Below are positions 27,597 to 35,002 of a stretch of 64,000 nt of DNA, piece after piece; the first letter of the stretch is position 1; every line of letters starts with the position of its first letter. This DNA comes from Dysgonomonas sp. UBA7710 (GTDB lineage: Bacteria > Bacteroidota > Bacteroidia > Bacteroidales > Dysgonomonadaceae). The position numbers were made by a program, and so were the translations under genes. Location of the stretch: assembly GCF_002482385.1 (NCBI RefSeq), contig NZ_DLFW01000004.1:20088-84087 (forward strand). Direction: 5' to 3'. The notes under the pieces were generated by a model, which was given only the letters and a program-made list of their open reading frames with translations, was not told where the DNA came from and made no database searches.

Positions 27597-27770
27597 ATGA
27601 AAAATTTAGTAGAAAAATTACACAAGGATTTTGCAGACTTTGCTAAAGATGCAGCTGCGCAGGTTGAGAGTGGAAACAAAGCAGCTGGACAGAGAGCAAG
27701 AAAAGTATCTCTTGAAATCGAAAAAGCTTTGAAAGAATTCCGCAAGAAATCTATTGAAGCAACAAAATAA
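27597..27770 (+). CDS. Small histone H1-like (Hc1-type) DNA-binding protein
   Basis: A 57-residue basic protein starting MKNLVEKLHKDFADFAKDA and ending in RKKSIEATK. Its lysine-rich, helical character and its pattern (AGQRARKVSLEIEKALKEFRKKS) match the short histone H1-like proteins of Bacteroidetes related to chlamydial Hc1. The expected role is nucleoid binding. It has its own consensus promoter and an intrinsic terminator, so it is a single-gene unit. The function comes from family resemblance, while the coding call itself is strong. Confidence 0.88.
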   Translation: MKNLVEKLHKDFADFAKDAAAQVESGNKAAGQRARKVSLEIEKALKEFRKKSIEATK

Positions 27771-27795
27771 TAAAAGCAATAGCATTTATTAAAAA

Positions 27796-27829
27796 ACAGG
27801 ATAGTTCAATGGATTATCCTGTCTTTTTA
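27796..27829 (+). terminator. Intrinsic terminator of the histone-like gene
   Basis: Stem ACAGGATA / TATCCTGT (27796-27803 and 27815-27822) with an 11-base loop, followed by CTTTTTAT. It lies 26 bases after the stop. Confidence 0.8.
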
Positions 27830-27859
27830 TAGTGGTCCTTCGAAACGTATATTTGCAAT

Positions 27860-29146
27860 TTAAAGAACGTCGATACACCTTTCCAGTTGCACTCCCCGTG
27901 AGCCTTTAAGCAGTATATAGCTGTCTTCGATAGGGTTCTCTTTCAGATAATACTTTAAACTGTCCAGATCCTTGAAACGGGGATAATCGGTTGTAATACG
28001 ACTAAAATTATCTCCTACGAATATAACCCTGTCAAAATTGTGGTGGGATACATAGTCGGCTACTTTCTGATGTTCTAAATCCGTGTCCGGGCCTAGTTCT
28101 TTCATGTCACCCAAAATCAGGACTTTGTGATTTACGTCCATGTGATCGAAGTTTTCAAGGGCTGCATGCATACTTGTCGGATTTGCATTATATGCATCTA
28201 TGATGAGCATATTCTTATCCGTTTCTTTTAGCTGCGAGCGGTTGTTCGTAGGTTGATATTCTTCAATCGCTTTACATATTAAGGAGGCTTTTACTCCCAG
28301 ATATTTGCCTATTGTGATCGCTGCTAATGCATTGGATAGATTGTACTCTCCGATAAGATTAGTCTTAACCTTATTGCGTCTGCTGCCGAATTTCCATTCA
28401 AATTCGAGGAATGGTCTTATAGATAACACTTTTCCGGATATAAACAAGTCCTCTTCCAACCCGTAATATATTGACGTAATACCTTCCGACATTTCCCGTA
28501 GCAGGGAATTGTCATAGTCGATAAAGATTTTACCATCCCTTGTACTTCTGATATACTCGTATAATTCTCCTTTGGCTTTGATTACATTTTCATATGAACC
28601 GAAGCCCTCTATATGAGCATGGCCGATATTGGTAATGACTCCATAATTGGGCATAGCCATTTCCGAAAGCACTTTTATCTCTCCTACATGGCTGGCTCCC
28701 ATTTCTATAATGGCTATTTCATGTTCCTTCTTTATGCGGAGCAGGGTGAGAGGTACCCCGATATGATTATTCAGGTTGCCCTGAGTGGCAAGAACATTGT
28801 ATTCCTGAGATAAGACAGAGGTAATCAGTTCCTTGGTGGTTGTTTTACCATTTGTTCCGGTTATACCTATCACCGGGGTCTTTAGTTGTTTGCGGTGGTG
28901 GTTTGCCAGTTTTTGCAATGTGTCGAGACAATCTTCTACTAATATAATATTCGGGCGTGTAGCATATTTGGGTTCATCTACAATGGCATAACTACATCCC
29001 GAATCTATTGCTTTTTCGGCATATTCATTTCCATTAAAATTGGCGCCTTTCAGTGCAAAAAAAATAGAATCTTTTGGGCTGTTGCGTGTATCTGTTGAAA
29101 CTTCCGGATATTGTTTGTAAATTTTATACAGTTCAGATATCTCCAT
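27860..29146 (-). CDS. murF: UDP-N-acetylmuramoyl-tripeptide--D-alanyl-D-alanine ligase
   Basis: A 428-residue Mur ligase that adds D-Ala-D-Ala to UDP-MurNAc-tripeptide in the cytoplasm, the last cytoplasmic step of the peptidoglycan precursor. Domain 1 is the MurF-type substrate domain (DTRNSPKDSIFFALKGANFNG). The ATP loop is GITGTNGKTTTKELI, the central domain has IIEMGASHVGEI and TNIGHAHIEGFGS, and the C-terminal domain has IIDAYNANPTSMHAAL and LGDMKELG. These are diagnostic of MurF rather than MurC/D/E. The gene stands alone and converges on the histone-like gene. Length is normal. Confidence 0.95.
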   Translation of the reverse strand: MEISELYKIYKQYPEVSTDTRNSPKDSIFFALKGANFNGNEYAEKAIDSGCSYAIVDEPKYATRPNIILVEDCLDTLQKLANHHRKQLKTPVIGITGTNGKTTTKELITSVLSQEYNVLATQGNLNNHIGVPLTLLRIKKEHEIAIIEMGASHVGEIKVLSEMAMPNYGVITNIGHAHIEGFGSYENVIKAKGELYEYIRSTRDGKIFIDYDNSLLREMSEGITSIYYGLEEDLFISGKVLSIRPFLEFEWKFGSRRNKVKTNLIGEYNLSNALAAITIGKYLGVKASLICKAIEEYQPTNNRSQLKETDKNMLIIDAYNANPTSMHAALENFDHMDVNHKVLILGDMKELGPDTDLEHQKVADYVSHHNFDRVIFVGDNFSRITTDYPRFKDLDSLKYYLKENPIEDSYILLKGSRGVQLERCIDVL

Positions 29147-29564
29147 GGCACTTTTAGATGATATTATTTTTTAATAACAACGTTTATTTCTCTATTATTG
29201 TTTGGTCTTTGTGTAAGTCTATAAGATAATTTAAGGCTATGCGAATATAACGTTAATTATTCATATCCCGAGTGTCTCTTAACGTTTTTTACTTTATGAA
29301 ACAGTCAGGTTACATTCCTGTTTTTGCACCAATAATGCTATTTAATTGAGTGAATATTTATTACGTTTCATTTGCTATTTTCACAAAGAGAAAATAGCAG
29401 TTTTAATGTCATTTTATCTGATCGGTATCATTTTGTTTTTATCTAAGAATATTGCGCCAAAAGGCTTGCAAAGAACACAAAAACAAAGAATGGTTTTCGC
29501 TATATATTATTCATTTTTCGACTTTCTATTCATTACCCGATATTTGGCCCGGTCGATTTTTAAT

Positions 29565-29615
29565 TCAAAGAACTAATAGCTGTCAACTAATGGCTGACTG
29601 CTATATATAGATAAA
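29565..29615. repeat. Dispersed intergenic repeat, copy B
   Basis: Begins TCAAAGAACT and ends ATATAGATAAA, with AATAGCTG / ATGGCTGACTGC between. Related to 177-229 and 32554-32592. Confidence 0.5.
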
Positions 29616-29715
29616 ATTCCATGAAAAAAATACAATTTCGATTGACTTGATTTTCTTCTTTTTCCGGTTTTTTAGTTTGGGTTGAGTTCGGAAGTGATTA
29701 CATCCGGTTTATAGT

Positions 29716-29750
29716 TTTTCCATAGCATATTCCGGATATGCTATGGAAAA
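29716..29750. repeat. Perfect 15-bp inverted repeat (hairpin)
   Basis: Arms TTTTCCATAGCATAT (29716-29730) and ATATGCTATGGAAAA (29736-29750) around the loop TCCGG. T runs are on the 5' side of each arm on both strands, the reverse of an intrinsic terminator. It lies 53 bases beyond the end of the DUF1858 gene. Confidence 0.75.
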
Positions 29751-29802
29751 TATCATGGAAAGGGGGCCTTTAAGCTACTTGCAAATTCTTATTTAATAAC
29801 TA

Positions 29803-30306
29803 TTATTCCTTTACGAAAAAATGATCATTCTCCCGGCTCCAGACTTTAAAGCCTTTCGATTTTAGAATATCTATAATCGGTATAGGCTTAAATGGTGTAA
29901 TTATCTGTAGTATCTGCTCACCTTCTAACTTCGACGACAGTTTCAGGATTTCCTGCATGGGACTCTCGCCTGATTCTATTACAGGGCGGGCATCGAACCG
30001 GAAGCTTATTTTACTTTCATCGAACCAAACAGGTACGGCTGTATCTTCAATATTGTCTGTATCTGCATCCATTGCAATCTCCGATAATCCCGCGGCTTTC
30101 CTTAGTTTTTGAATTAGCAGAGGCGGGGAAATCCCTGCGACTCCTGCTGCCTGTTGCAATGATGTAACTTTGGCAATGGTACGGCGTAATACAGGATTTT
30201 TCAACTTAGAGAAAACCGGAGATAATTCCATTAGTATATCTTCCAACTCAGGATAAGATTCCAATAGGTTGGCAACTTTGGTCTGAAGGTTGATATCCGT
30301 TTTCAT
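29803..30306 (-). CDS. DUF1858 / DUF2249 domain protein
   Basis: A 167-residue cytoplasmic protein. Residues about 1-75 fit DUF1858 (VANLLESYPELEDILMEL, then LRRTIAKVTSLQQAAGVAGI), a domain linked to ScdA/RIC-type iron-sulfur repair proteins. Residues about 95-165 fit DUF2249 (FDARPVIESGESPMQEIL, ILQIITPFKPIPIIDIL), a TusA-like fold. It starts 2 bases after the DUF438 gene and is surely translated with it. The combination suggests a role in redox, metal or nitrosative stress. No biochemical function is established for it. Confidence 0.82.
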   Translation of the reverse strand: MKTDINLQTKVANLLESYPELEDILMELSPVFSKLKNPVLRRTIAKVTSLQQAAGVAGISPPLLIQKLRKAAGLSEIAMDADTDNIEDTAVPVWFDESKISFRFDARPVIESGESPMQEILKLSSKLEGEQILQIITPFKPIPIIDILKSKGFKVWSRENDHFFVKE

Positions 30307-30308
30307 TG

Positions 30309-31541
30309 TTACTTTGTTCCATAAGATAACAGACGCTGGTCTCCTTCGAGTTTCCTTAAATCCGTTATATCCTGTGTAACCTCCATCACTCCCAGATATT
30401 CGCCGTCATTTCCTCGGAGTGCTGTATATTCAATATAGACGAAACGTCCCATAAACGAAGAGATCCAGAATGCTGCTACATTTTCTTTCCCGCTTTTGAA
30501 GTCATTGATGATTTGCTCTACAATATGTACACTACCCGGAGGATGACAAAGGCGTACATCCCGGCCGATTATCGAGCGATTACGTTCAAAGACTTTTTTT
30601 GTACCGTGTGAGAAGAATTTCACTTTATCATCTTTATCCACAAAAGTGACATCGACAGGCAATGTTTTGAATATTGTTTCCAGTTCTTTTGTAGTAAAGT
30701 TGCCCGAAGAGAGGTGTATAGCATCTCCCTCTTTATAAGTGAGTTCCCCCACTTCTACTGATTCAGGAGCCCATTCCGTTTGCGGATCGTACAGACTGAA
30801 CCCGAATTGTGGAGTTTCCTTGTATATCTGGTACCAGTCTTTATCTGTAAGCGTATCGAGACACATTGGCAACAATATTTCTTCTTCCTTCATTATCATA
30901 CCTTCGAGGGCGTCGATAGCAGGTAAAAGAATCAGCAGGATCAGGGTAGTGACTTCTCCGGCGGAAACATCTTTTGCCAGGAGAGCCTCATGGGCAGCCT
31001 TTAGCAATTCACGGGTTTCATCATGTTTTCCCCACATTACTTTCGGAGGTCCGGTAATGCCCGCTTTTTCCAGGAATGGGAATAGGAGGTATTCCTTTCG
31101 TTTGTAATGTTTATCTACATCCGACAGGTTATTGAAGACACCTTTGAGTTGTAAAAGATATTCTTTCACTTCTTCATCTTTCAACTTATTCCCTTTGTCA
31201 AATAAAGCTTTTGTCTTTTGGATATATTCTTCCAGTGCCCGATTCTCCCGCTTGAAGGTATCTACCGGATGCCCCGGCTGAACAACTTTTGCAGCGGATG
31301 TATCTATACTCCCGTCCAGTACAGCGGTGTGTATATCACAAAAGCGCAGGACTTCTTCTTCGGGTAAGCCTTCGGATATAAGTTCCTGTTCTACTTCTAC
31401 TACTTCATTATAGGGAACAGAACGCAATAGTTCGATTAACCGTTTCCGGACAATTTCGGGAGCTTCATTATTATGTAACTGAAGGATCAGATGCTTGAGC
31501 AACTCTTTCCTTTTCTGCGAATTATTTATTACTTCACTCAT
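30309..31541 (-). CDS. DUF438 / hemerythrin / PAS protein, probable redox or NO sensor
   Basis: A 410-residue cytoplasmic protein. It has an N-terminal DUF438 domain (about 5-80; LKHLILQLHNNEAPEIVRK), a hemerythrin-like HHE domain (about 95-235) with metal-ligand candidates in HYKRKEYLLFPFLEK, MWGKHDETR and MKEEEILLPM, and a C-terminal PAS domain (about 285-400; VTFVDKDDKVKFFSHG, RDVRLCHPPGSVHIVEQI). The HHE domain would bind a di-iron centre and PAS another signal or flavin/haem. It lies between a cupin gene and the DUF1858 gene with 2-base gaps on both sides. A sensor or repair role under oxygen or nitric oxide stress is inferred. Confidence 0.87.
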   Translation of the reverse strand: MSEVINNSQKRKELLKHLILQLHNNEAPEIVRKRLIELLRSVPYNEVVEVEQELISEGLPEEEVLRFCDIHTAVLDGSIDTSAAKVVQPGHPVDTFKRENRALEEYIQKTKALFDKGNKLKDEEVKEYLLQLKGVFNNLSDVDKHYKRKEYLLFPFLEKAGITGPPKVMWGKHDETRELLKAAHEALLAKDVSAGEVTTLILLILLPAIDALEGMIMKEEEILLPMCLDTLTDKDWYQIYKETPQFGFSLYDPQTEWAPESVEVGELTYKEGDAIHLSSGNFTTKELETIFKTLPVDVTFVDKDDKVKFFSHGTKKVFERNRSIIGRDVRLCHPPGSVHIVEQIINDFKSGKENVAAFWISSFMGRFVYIEYTALRGNDGEYLGVMEVTQDITDLRKLEGDQRLLSYGTK

Positions 31542-31543
31542 GG

Positions 31544-31870
31544 TTATCCTCTTATCATGGTTAATAACATTTTGAACCTTTCTACAGCAAATAAGGCATG
31601 TGAGATATTGGCAGGCATAATGATGGTCTCCCCCTGTTTGAGCAATACGGGATTGCCACCGATTCTGATTTCTACTTCACCATCGAGTACCTGAACCATT
31701 GCATCGAATGGCGCTGTGTGTTCGCTCAAGCCCTGACCTTTGTCGAAAGAGAACAGGGTAATATTTCCTGCATTGCTTTTGAGTACTTGCTTACTGATAA
31801 CTCCTCCGTCAGAATAATCGACGAGTTGGGATAAGTTTAAAACCGTTCCTTTTTCAAATATATTATTCAT
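31544..31870 (-). CDS. Small cupin-domain protein
   Basis: A 108-residue single cupin barrel. Motif 1 is partly kept (GLSEHTAPFDAMVQVLDGE, one His then Glu) and motif 2 is degenerate (PANISHALFAVE). The metal site HxH...E...H is thus only partial: His in SEHTAP, Glu in DGEVEI, His in ISHALF. It is the first gene of the three-gene operon with DUF438 and DUF1858 partners, with a 2-base gap to the next start. It may sense or bind a small ligand or metal. No defined activity. Confidence 0.85.
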   Translation of the reverse strand: MNNIFEKGTVLNLSQLVDYSDGGVISKQVLKSNAGNITLFSFDKGQGLSEHTAPFDAMVQVLDGEVEIRIGGNPVLLKQGETIIMPANISHALFAVERFKMLLTMIRG

Positions 31871-31927
31871 CTTCTTTATTGTTTTTAATTTGACAATGTG
31901 AAGGTATTAAGATAATAACAAGTAATC

Positions 31928-31943
31928 TGTCACATTTGTTACA
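31928..31943. promoter_or_regulatory. Candidate operator upstream of the cupin-DUF438-DUF1858 operon
   Basis: TGTCAC-ATTT-GTTACA is a near-perfect dyad (5 of 6 pairs) 58 bases upstream of the operon start. Its symmetry and length are of the Crp/Fnr kind. Similar GTAAC/GTTAC words also occur in nearby repeats, so the assignment is tentative. Confidence 0.35.
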
Positions 31944-32074
31944 CTAAAGAGATTTAGGGCAAACGCATGAAAATTCACAACGTTTCAGAGAACAGCCATC
32001 AGTTAACAATGAATTTCACCCAAAGACGCTAAGGCGCAAAGTCTAATTATTACTCATCGCCGTATTTACGTTTA

Positions 32075-32166
32075 TTAACTATGCTTAGTTAAAATCTGAC
32101 ATATCTGACACTTTTTTTACTATTTTCATCTTGTCTATTTTGCATTCGTTAACTATGTATAGTTAA
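32075..32166. repeat. Two related 18-bp palindromes
   Basis: TTAACTATGCTTAGTTAA (32075-32092, one pair off) and TTAACTATGTATAGTTAA (32149-32166, symmetric apart from the central pair) are 74 bases apart in non-coding DNA. They may be operator sites or parts of a decayed repeat family. Confidence 0.55.
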
Positions 32167-32432
32167 AAAGTAACAGAAGTAACAGGAATATCAGTGAACA
32201 GTTAGCAGCCATCAGTTAACAGTCATCAGTTCGTAATTTAAAAAACTTGACTTACCACTTATTACTTAAAACTTACTGCTCACTACTTGTTAAAAGGTAA
32301 CACTATTTACAGTCAACAACTGGTAAGATGTAAAAACTTTGCGCCTTTGCGTGAAACAAAATAGGGCGCCTGCCAACCTGTAACTGTTAAAAGGTAACAA
32401 AAGTAACAGAAATATCAGTTAACAGTCAACAA

Positions 32433-32526
32433 CTTGTATCTTGTGTCTTGTCTACTCGTATCTCATATAACTTTCAACTTATTACTCAATACTTACTACT
32501 TATTAAAAGGTAACAAAGGTTACACT
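32433..32526. repeat. Long direct repeat, copy 2 (partner at 1-94)
   Basis: Matches the first 94 bases of the window with about two differences. It is followed by dispersed-repeat copy C, as the first copy is by copy A. Together the pair brackets about 32.4 kb containing the xylan locus, murF and the cupin operon. Confidence 0.85.
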
Positions 32527-32553
32527 ATTTCACTCATTTGCTAATTAATTTTT

Positions 32554-32592
32554 TCAAAGAACTACAAGCTAAAAGCTTACTATATAGATAAA
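32554..32592. repeat. Dispersed intergenic repeat, copy C
   Basis: TCAAAGAACTACAAGCTAAA at the left and TATATAGATAAA at the right, related to copies at 177-229 and 29565-29615. Confidence 0.5.
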
Positions 32593-32707
32593 CTTTTTCT
32601 AAAAGATTCGATTTCTGTTTGCCTTAGAAGGGATTAATTATGAATAATAAGAATAACCCTGATTTCATTAATTATTTCATGAAGAATAAAATTTAGCCCC
32701 CAAAAGC

Positions 32708-32750
32708 CCCCTAATACCTTAATAAATATTTATTTAAACGGTATTAGGGG
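32708..32750 (-). terminator. Strong terminator at the end of the dextran PUL
   Basis: Arms CCCCTAATACC (32708-32718) and GGTATTAGGGG (32740-32750) pair perfectly, with a further AT-rich near-palindrome in the loop. Read on the minus strand the stem is followed by GCTTTTGG. It lies 40 bases beyond the GH97 stop. Confidence 0.75.
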
Positions 32751-32790
32751 AATATTAAAAAAGTTTCCCGTATCTATAAAGGACGATTTC

Positions 32791-34992
32791 CTATAATTTT
32801 TTCAATCCTTTAGTCTCATTTTTATCTGTAACCGGTATTATACTAATCGCATATCCCCCGCCCGGAGCTGAAAGCTGCTTTAATCTGGATTTATTATTTA
32901 CGATAACTTTTCTTATTTCGTATGCCTGCGGATTAGTTTTATAATGAGCATCCTTTGCATCTGAGTATATAGTAGCTATGTATTGTTTATTTGCATCCAG
33001 AAAATCAAAGCCTATATTAGATGTAAATCCTTTTTCCCCGGCTACATTCCCTACAAACCAGTTATCTTTTCCTTTGGCTTTACGGGCGACCGTTATATAT
33101 TCTCCCGGTTCGGCTTCCAGATATTTGCTGTTGTCCCAGTCAAGAGCTACATCTTTGATAAACCGGAAAGCATCCATAAACTTCTCATAGTGCTCTGGAA
33201 AATCGGCAGCCATTTGCAAGGGACTATACATTGTTACATATAATGCCAGTTGATTCGCTAATGTACTGTTAACATGTGATTTATTGTTCGGATTGATTTT
33301 TTCGATATCCATTTCGAAGATACCCGGAGTATAATCCATAGGGCCACCAATCAGGCGGGTAAACGGAAGTACGGTCACATGATTCGGTTTGCTGCCTCCA
33401 AAAGCCTGATATTCCGTGCCCCGTGCAGACTCGTTTCCTATAAGGTTGGGCCATGTACGGCTAATTCCGGTAGGACGGGTGGCTTCATGGGCATTTACCA
33501 TGATCTTATGTTCTGCCGCTTTTTCTATGGCATGCTGATAATGGTTGTTTAGCCATTGGCTGTAATGAAACTCACCACGCGGTATCATATTTCCTACATA
33601 GCCTGATTTAACTGAAGTATAATCATTATCATTCATGAATTTATATGCTGCATCCAGGTGGCGTTCATAATTACGGATAGAGCCGGAAGTTTCATGATGC
33701 ATCATCATTTTCACTCCCTTACTTTTTGCATAATCGCGAATCGCTTTAAGGTCAAAGTCGGGATAAGGAGTAAGAAAGTCAAAAACATAATCTTTTGAAT
33801 TTCCAAACCAGTCTTCCCAACCGGTATTCCATCCTTCGACCAATACAGCATCAAAGCCATGCTCTGCGGCAAAATCAATATATTTTTTCACATTCCCGGT
33901 TGTCGCACCATGACGGCCATGAGGTTTTACTTTAGAATAATCTGTAATCCCAAGTTGTACACTTGGCAGGTCGTAAGTATAAGACCATTCACTTTTTCCG
34001 GTTATCATTTCCCACCAAACGCCAACATACTTCACAGGTCTGATCCATGATGTATCTTCAATCTTACACGGTTCGTTCAGGTTCAGAGTCATATTCGATG
34101 CCAGAATGTCCCGTGCATCATCACTCGCTATAATAGTGCGCCAAGGTGTACTGCATGGAGCCTGCATATGTCCTTTCGATCCATTCGCATCCGGTGTCAG
34201 CCACGATTCGAAAACAAAATTTTTATCATCCAGATTAAGGTGCATACATGCATAGTTGATAAGCGCAGCCTCGTGCAGATTGATATATAAGCCGTCATCG
34301 GTTTTCATCATCAGGGAAGTCTGTACTCCTGTCGGAGAAAACGGTGTTTGCGAAGCATTCGGTGTAATGGCGCTTTTCATTAGGCCTCTGACTTCTGAAA
34401 GACGGGAAGTAGTATAATCATACTCTTGTGTATCATAATCGCCCGGTATCCAATAAGCCGTATGGTCGCCTGTCATGGCAAACTGGGTACGTTCTTCTTT
34501 AATAACAAAATAGATCAGATTCTTTTGTTGAGGAAACTCATAACGAAATCCCAGACCATCGTCGAACAAGCGGAAACGGATAATCATTTGCCGGTCTGTT
34601 CCTTCCTGATTCAATATTACAGCTAATTCGTTATAGTAATTCCGGATATCTTTAGTTTCTCCCCACACAGGCTGCCATGTTTCATCGAAAGAGGCGCTTT
34701 TTGTATCTACTATACGGAAATTGTCATAAAGCGAGCTCTGAGGGTCATTAGTCCCGGACTTTATGTCCATTTCCGCACCAAATTCAACTTTGGTTGTGTT
34801 GCCCATTAGTTCCAAACCCAATTTACTTGGCTTTATGATTTGTTTTCCTTTGTAGTCAAGCTGATAGCAGGGAATCCCTCCATTCTGCAAATAGAATTTC
34901 ATCACGAAATTACCATCAGGAGATTTTAAATCCTGGGCATAAGCCGATCCTCCTAATAAACAGATGCTTATTAGCAAAAGTATTTTCTTCAT
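32791..34992 (-). CDS. susB: GH97 alpha-glucosidase, SusB-like
   Basis: A 733-residue periplasmic enzyme with signal peptide (LLLISICLLGGSAYAQ). It has an N-terminal beta-sandwich (about 20-290), a TIM barrel (about 295-620; VLVEGWNTGWEDWFGN, MMMHHETSG, IMVNAHEATRPTG, LIGNESARGTEYQAFG) and a C-terminal beta domain. The Glu residues of NAHEATRP and GNESARGTEY are those expected for an inverting SusB-type alpha-glucosidase, rather than the retaining alpha-galactosidase branch, which uses Asp. It is the last gene of the block, 10 bases after GH31, and would release glucose from imported isomalto-oligosaccharides. Confidence 0.93.
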   Translation of the reverse strand: MKKILLLISICLLGGSAYAQDLKSPDGNFVMKFYLQNGGIPCYQLDYKGKQIIKPSKLGLELMGNTTKVEFGAEMDIKSGTNDPQSSLYDNFRIVDTKSASFDETWQPVWGETKDIRNYYNELAVILNQEGTDRQMIIRFRLFDDGLGFRYEFPQQKNLIYFVIKEERTQFAMTGDHTAYWIPGDYDTQEYDYTTSRLSEVRGLMKSAITPNASQTPFSPTGVQTSLMMKTDDGLYINLHEAALINYACMHLNLDDKNFVFESWLTPDANGSKGHMQAPCSTPWRTIIASDDARDILASNMTLNLNEPCKIEDTSWIRPVKYVGVWWEMITGKSEWSYTYDLPSVQLGITDYSKVKPHGRHGATTGNVKKYIDFAAEHGFDAVLVEGWNTGWEDWFGNSKDYVFDFLTPYPDFDLKAIRDYAKSKGVKMMMHHETSGSIRNYERHLDAAYKFMNDNDYTSVKSGYVGNMIPRGEFHYSQWLNNHYQHAIEKAAEHKIMVNAHEATRPTGISRTWPNLIGNESARGTEYQAFGGSKPNHVTVLPFTRLIGGPMDYTPGIFEMDIEKINPNNKSHVNSTLANQLALYVTMYSPLQMAADFPEHYEKFMDAFRFIKDVALDWDNSKYLEAEPGEYITVARKAKGKDNWFVGNVAGEKGFTSNIGFDFLDANKQYIATIYSDAKDAHYKTNPQAYEIRKVIVNNKSRLKQLSAPGGGYAISIIPVTDKNETKGLKKL

Positions 34993-35002
34993 TCTTATTA
35001 TT

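Larger units (their letters stand above)
29147..29802. other. Non-coding stretch between murF and the DUF1858 gene
   Basis: No convincing gene in 656 bases. It contains one copy of the dispersed repeat (29565-29615) and a perfect 15-bp hairpin (29716-29750). A 76-codon frame at 29346-29576 starts with TTG, has low-complexity content and no family resemblance, and is not accepted. Confidence 0.6.
31871..32790. other. Repeat-rich non-coding region between two operons
   Basis: About 920 bases without a gene. It holds a candidate operator (31928-31943), two related palindromes (32075-32092 and 32149-32166), and short words repeated many times (variants of AACAGTTAACAGTCA and TTAAAAGGTAACA). A CAAAGACGCTAAGGCGCAAAG-like segment near 32022 has an inverted cousin near 32336. 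It also has copy 2 of the 94-bp repeat, copy C of the dispersed repeat, and the terminator of the dextran locus. Confidence 0.7.

Noticed and set aside
29346..29576. 76-codon open frame downstream of murF
   Set aside because: TTG start, low-complexity hydrophobic content, overlaps repeat-like DNA and has no recognised family.
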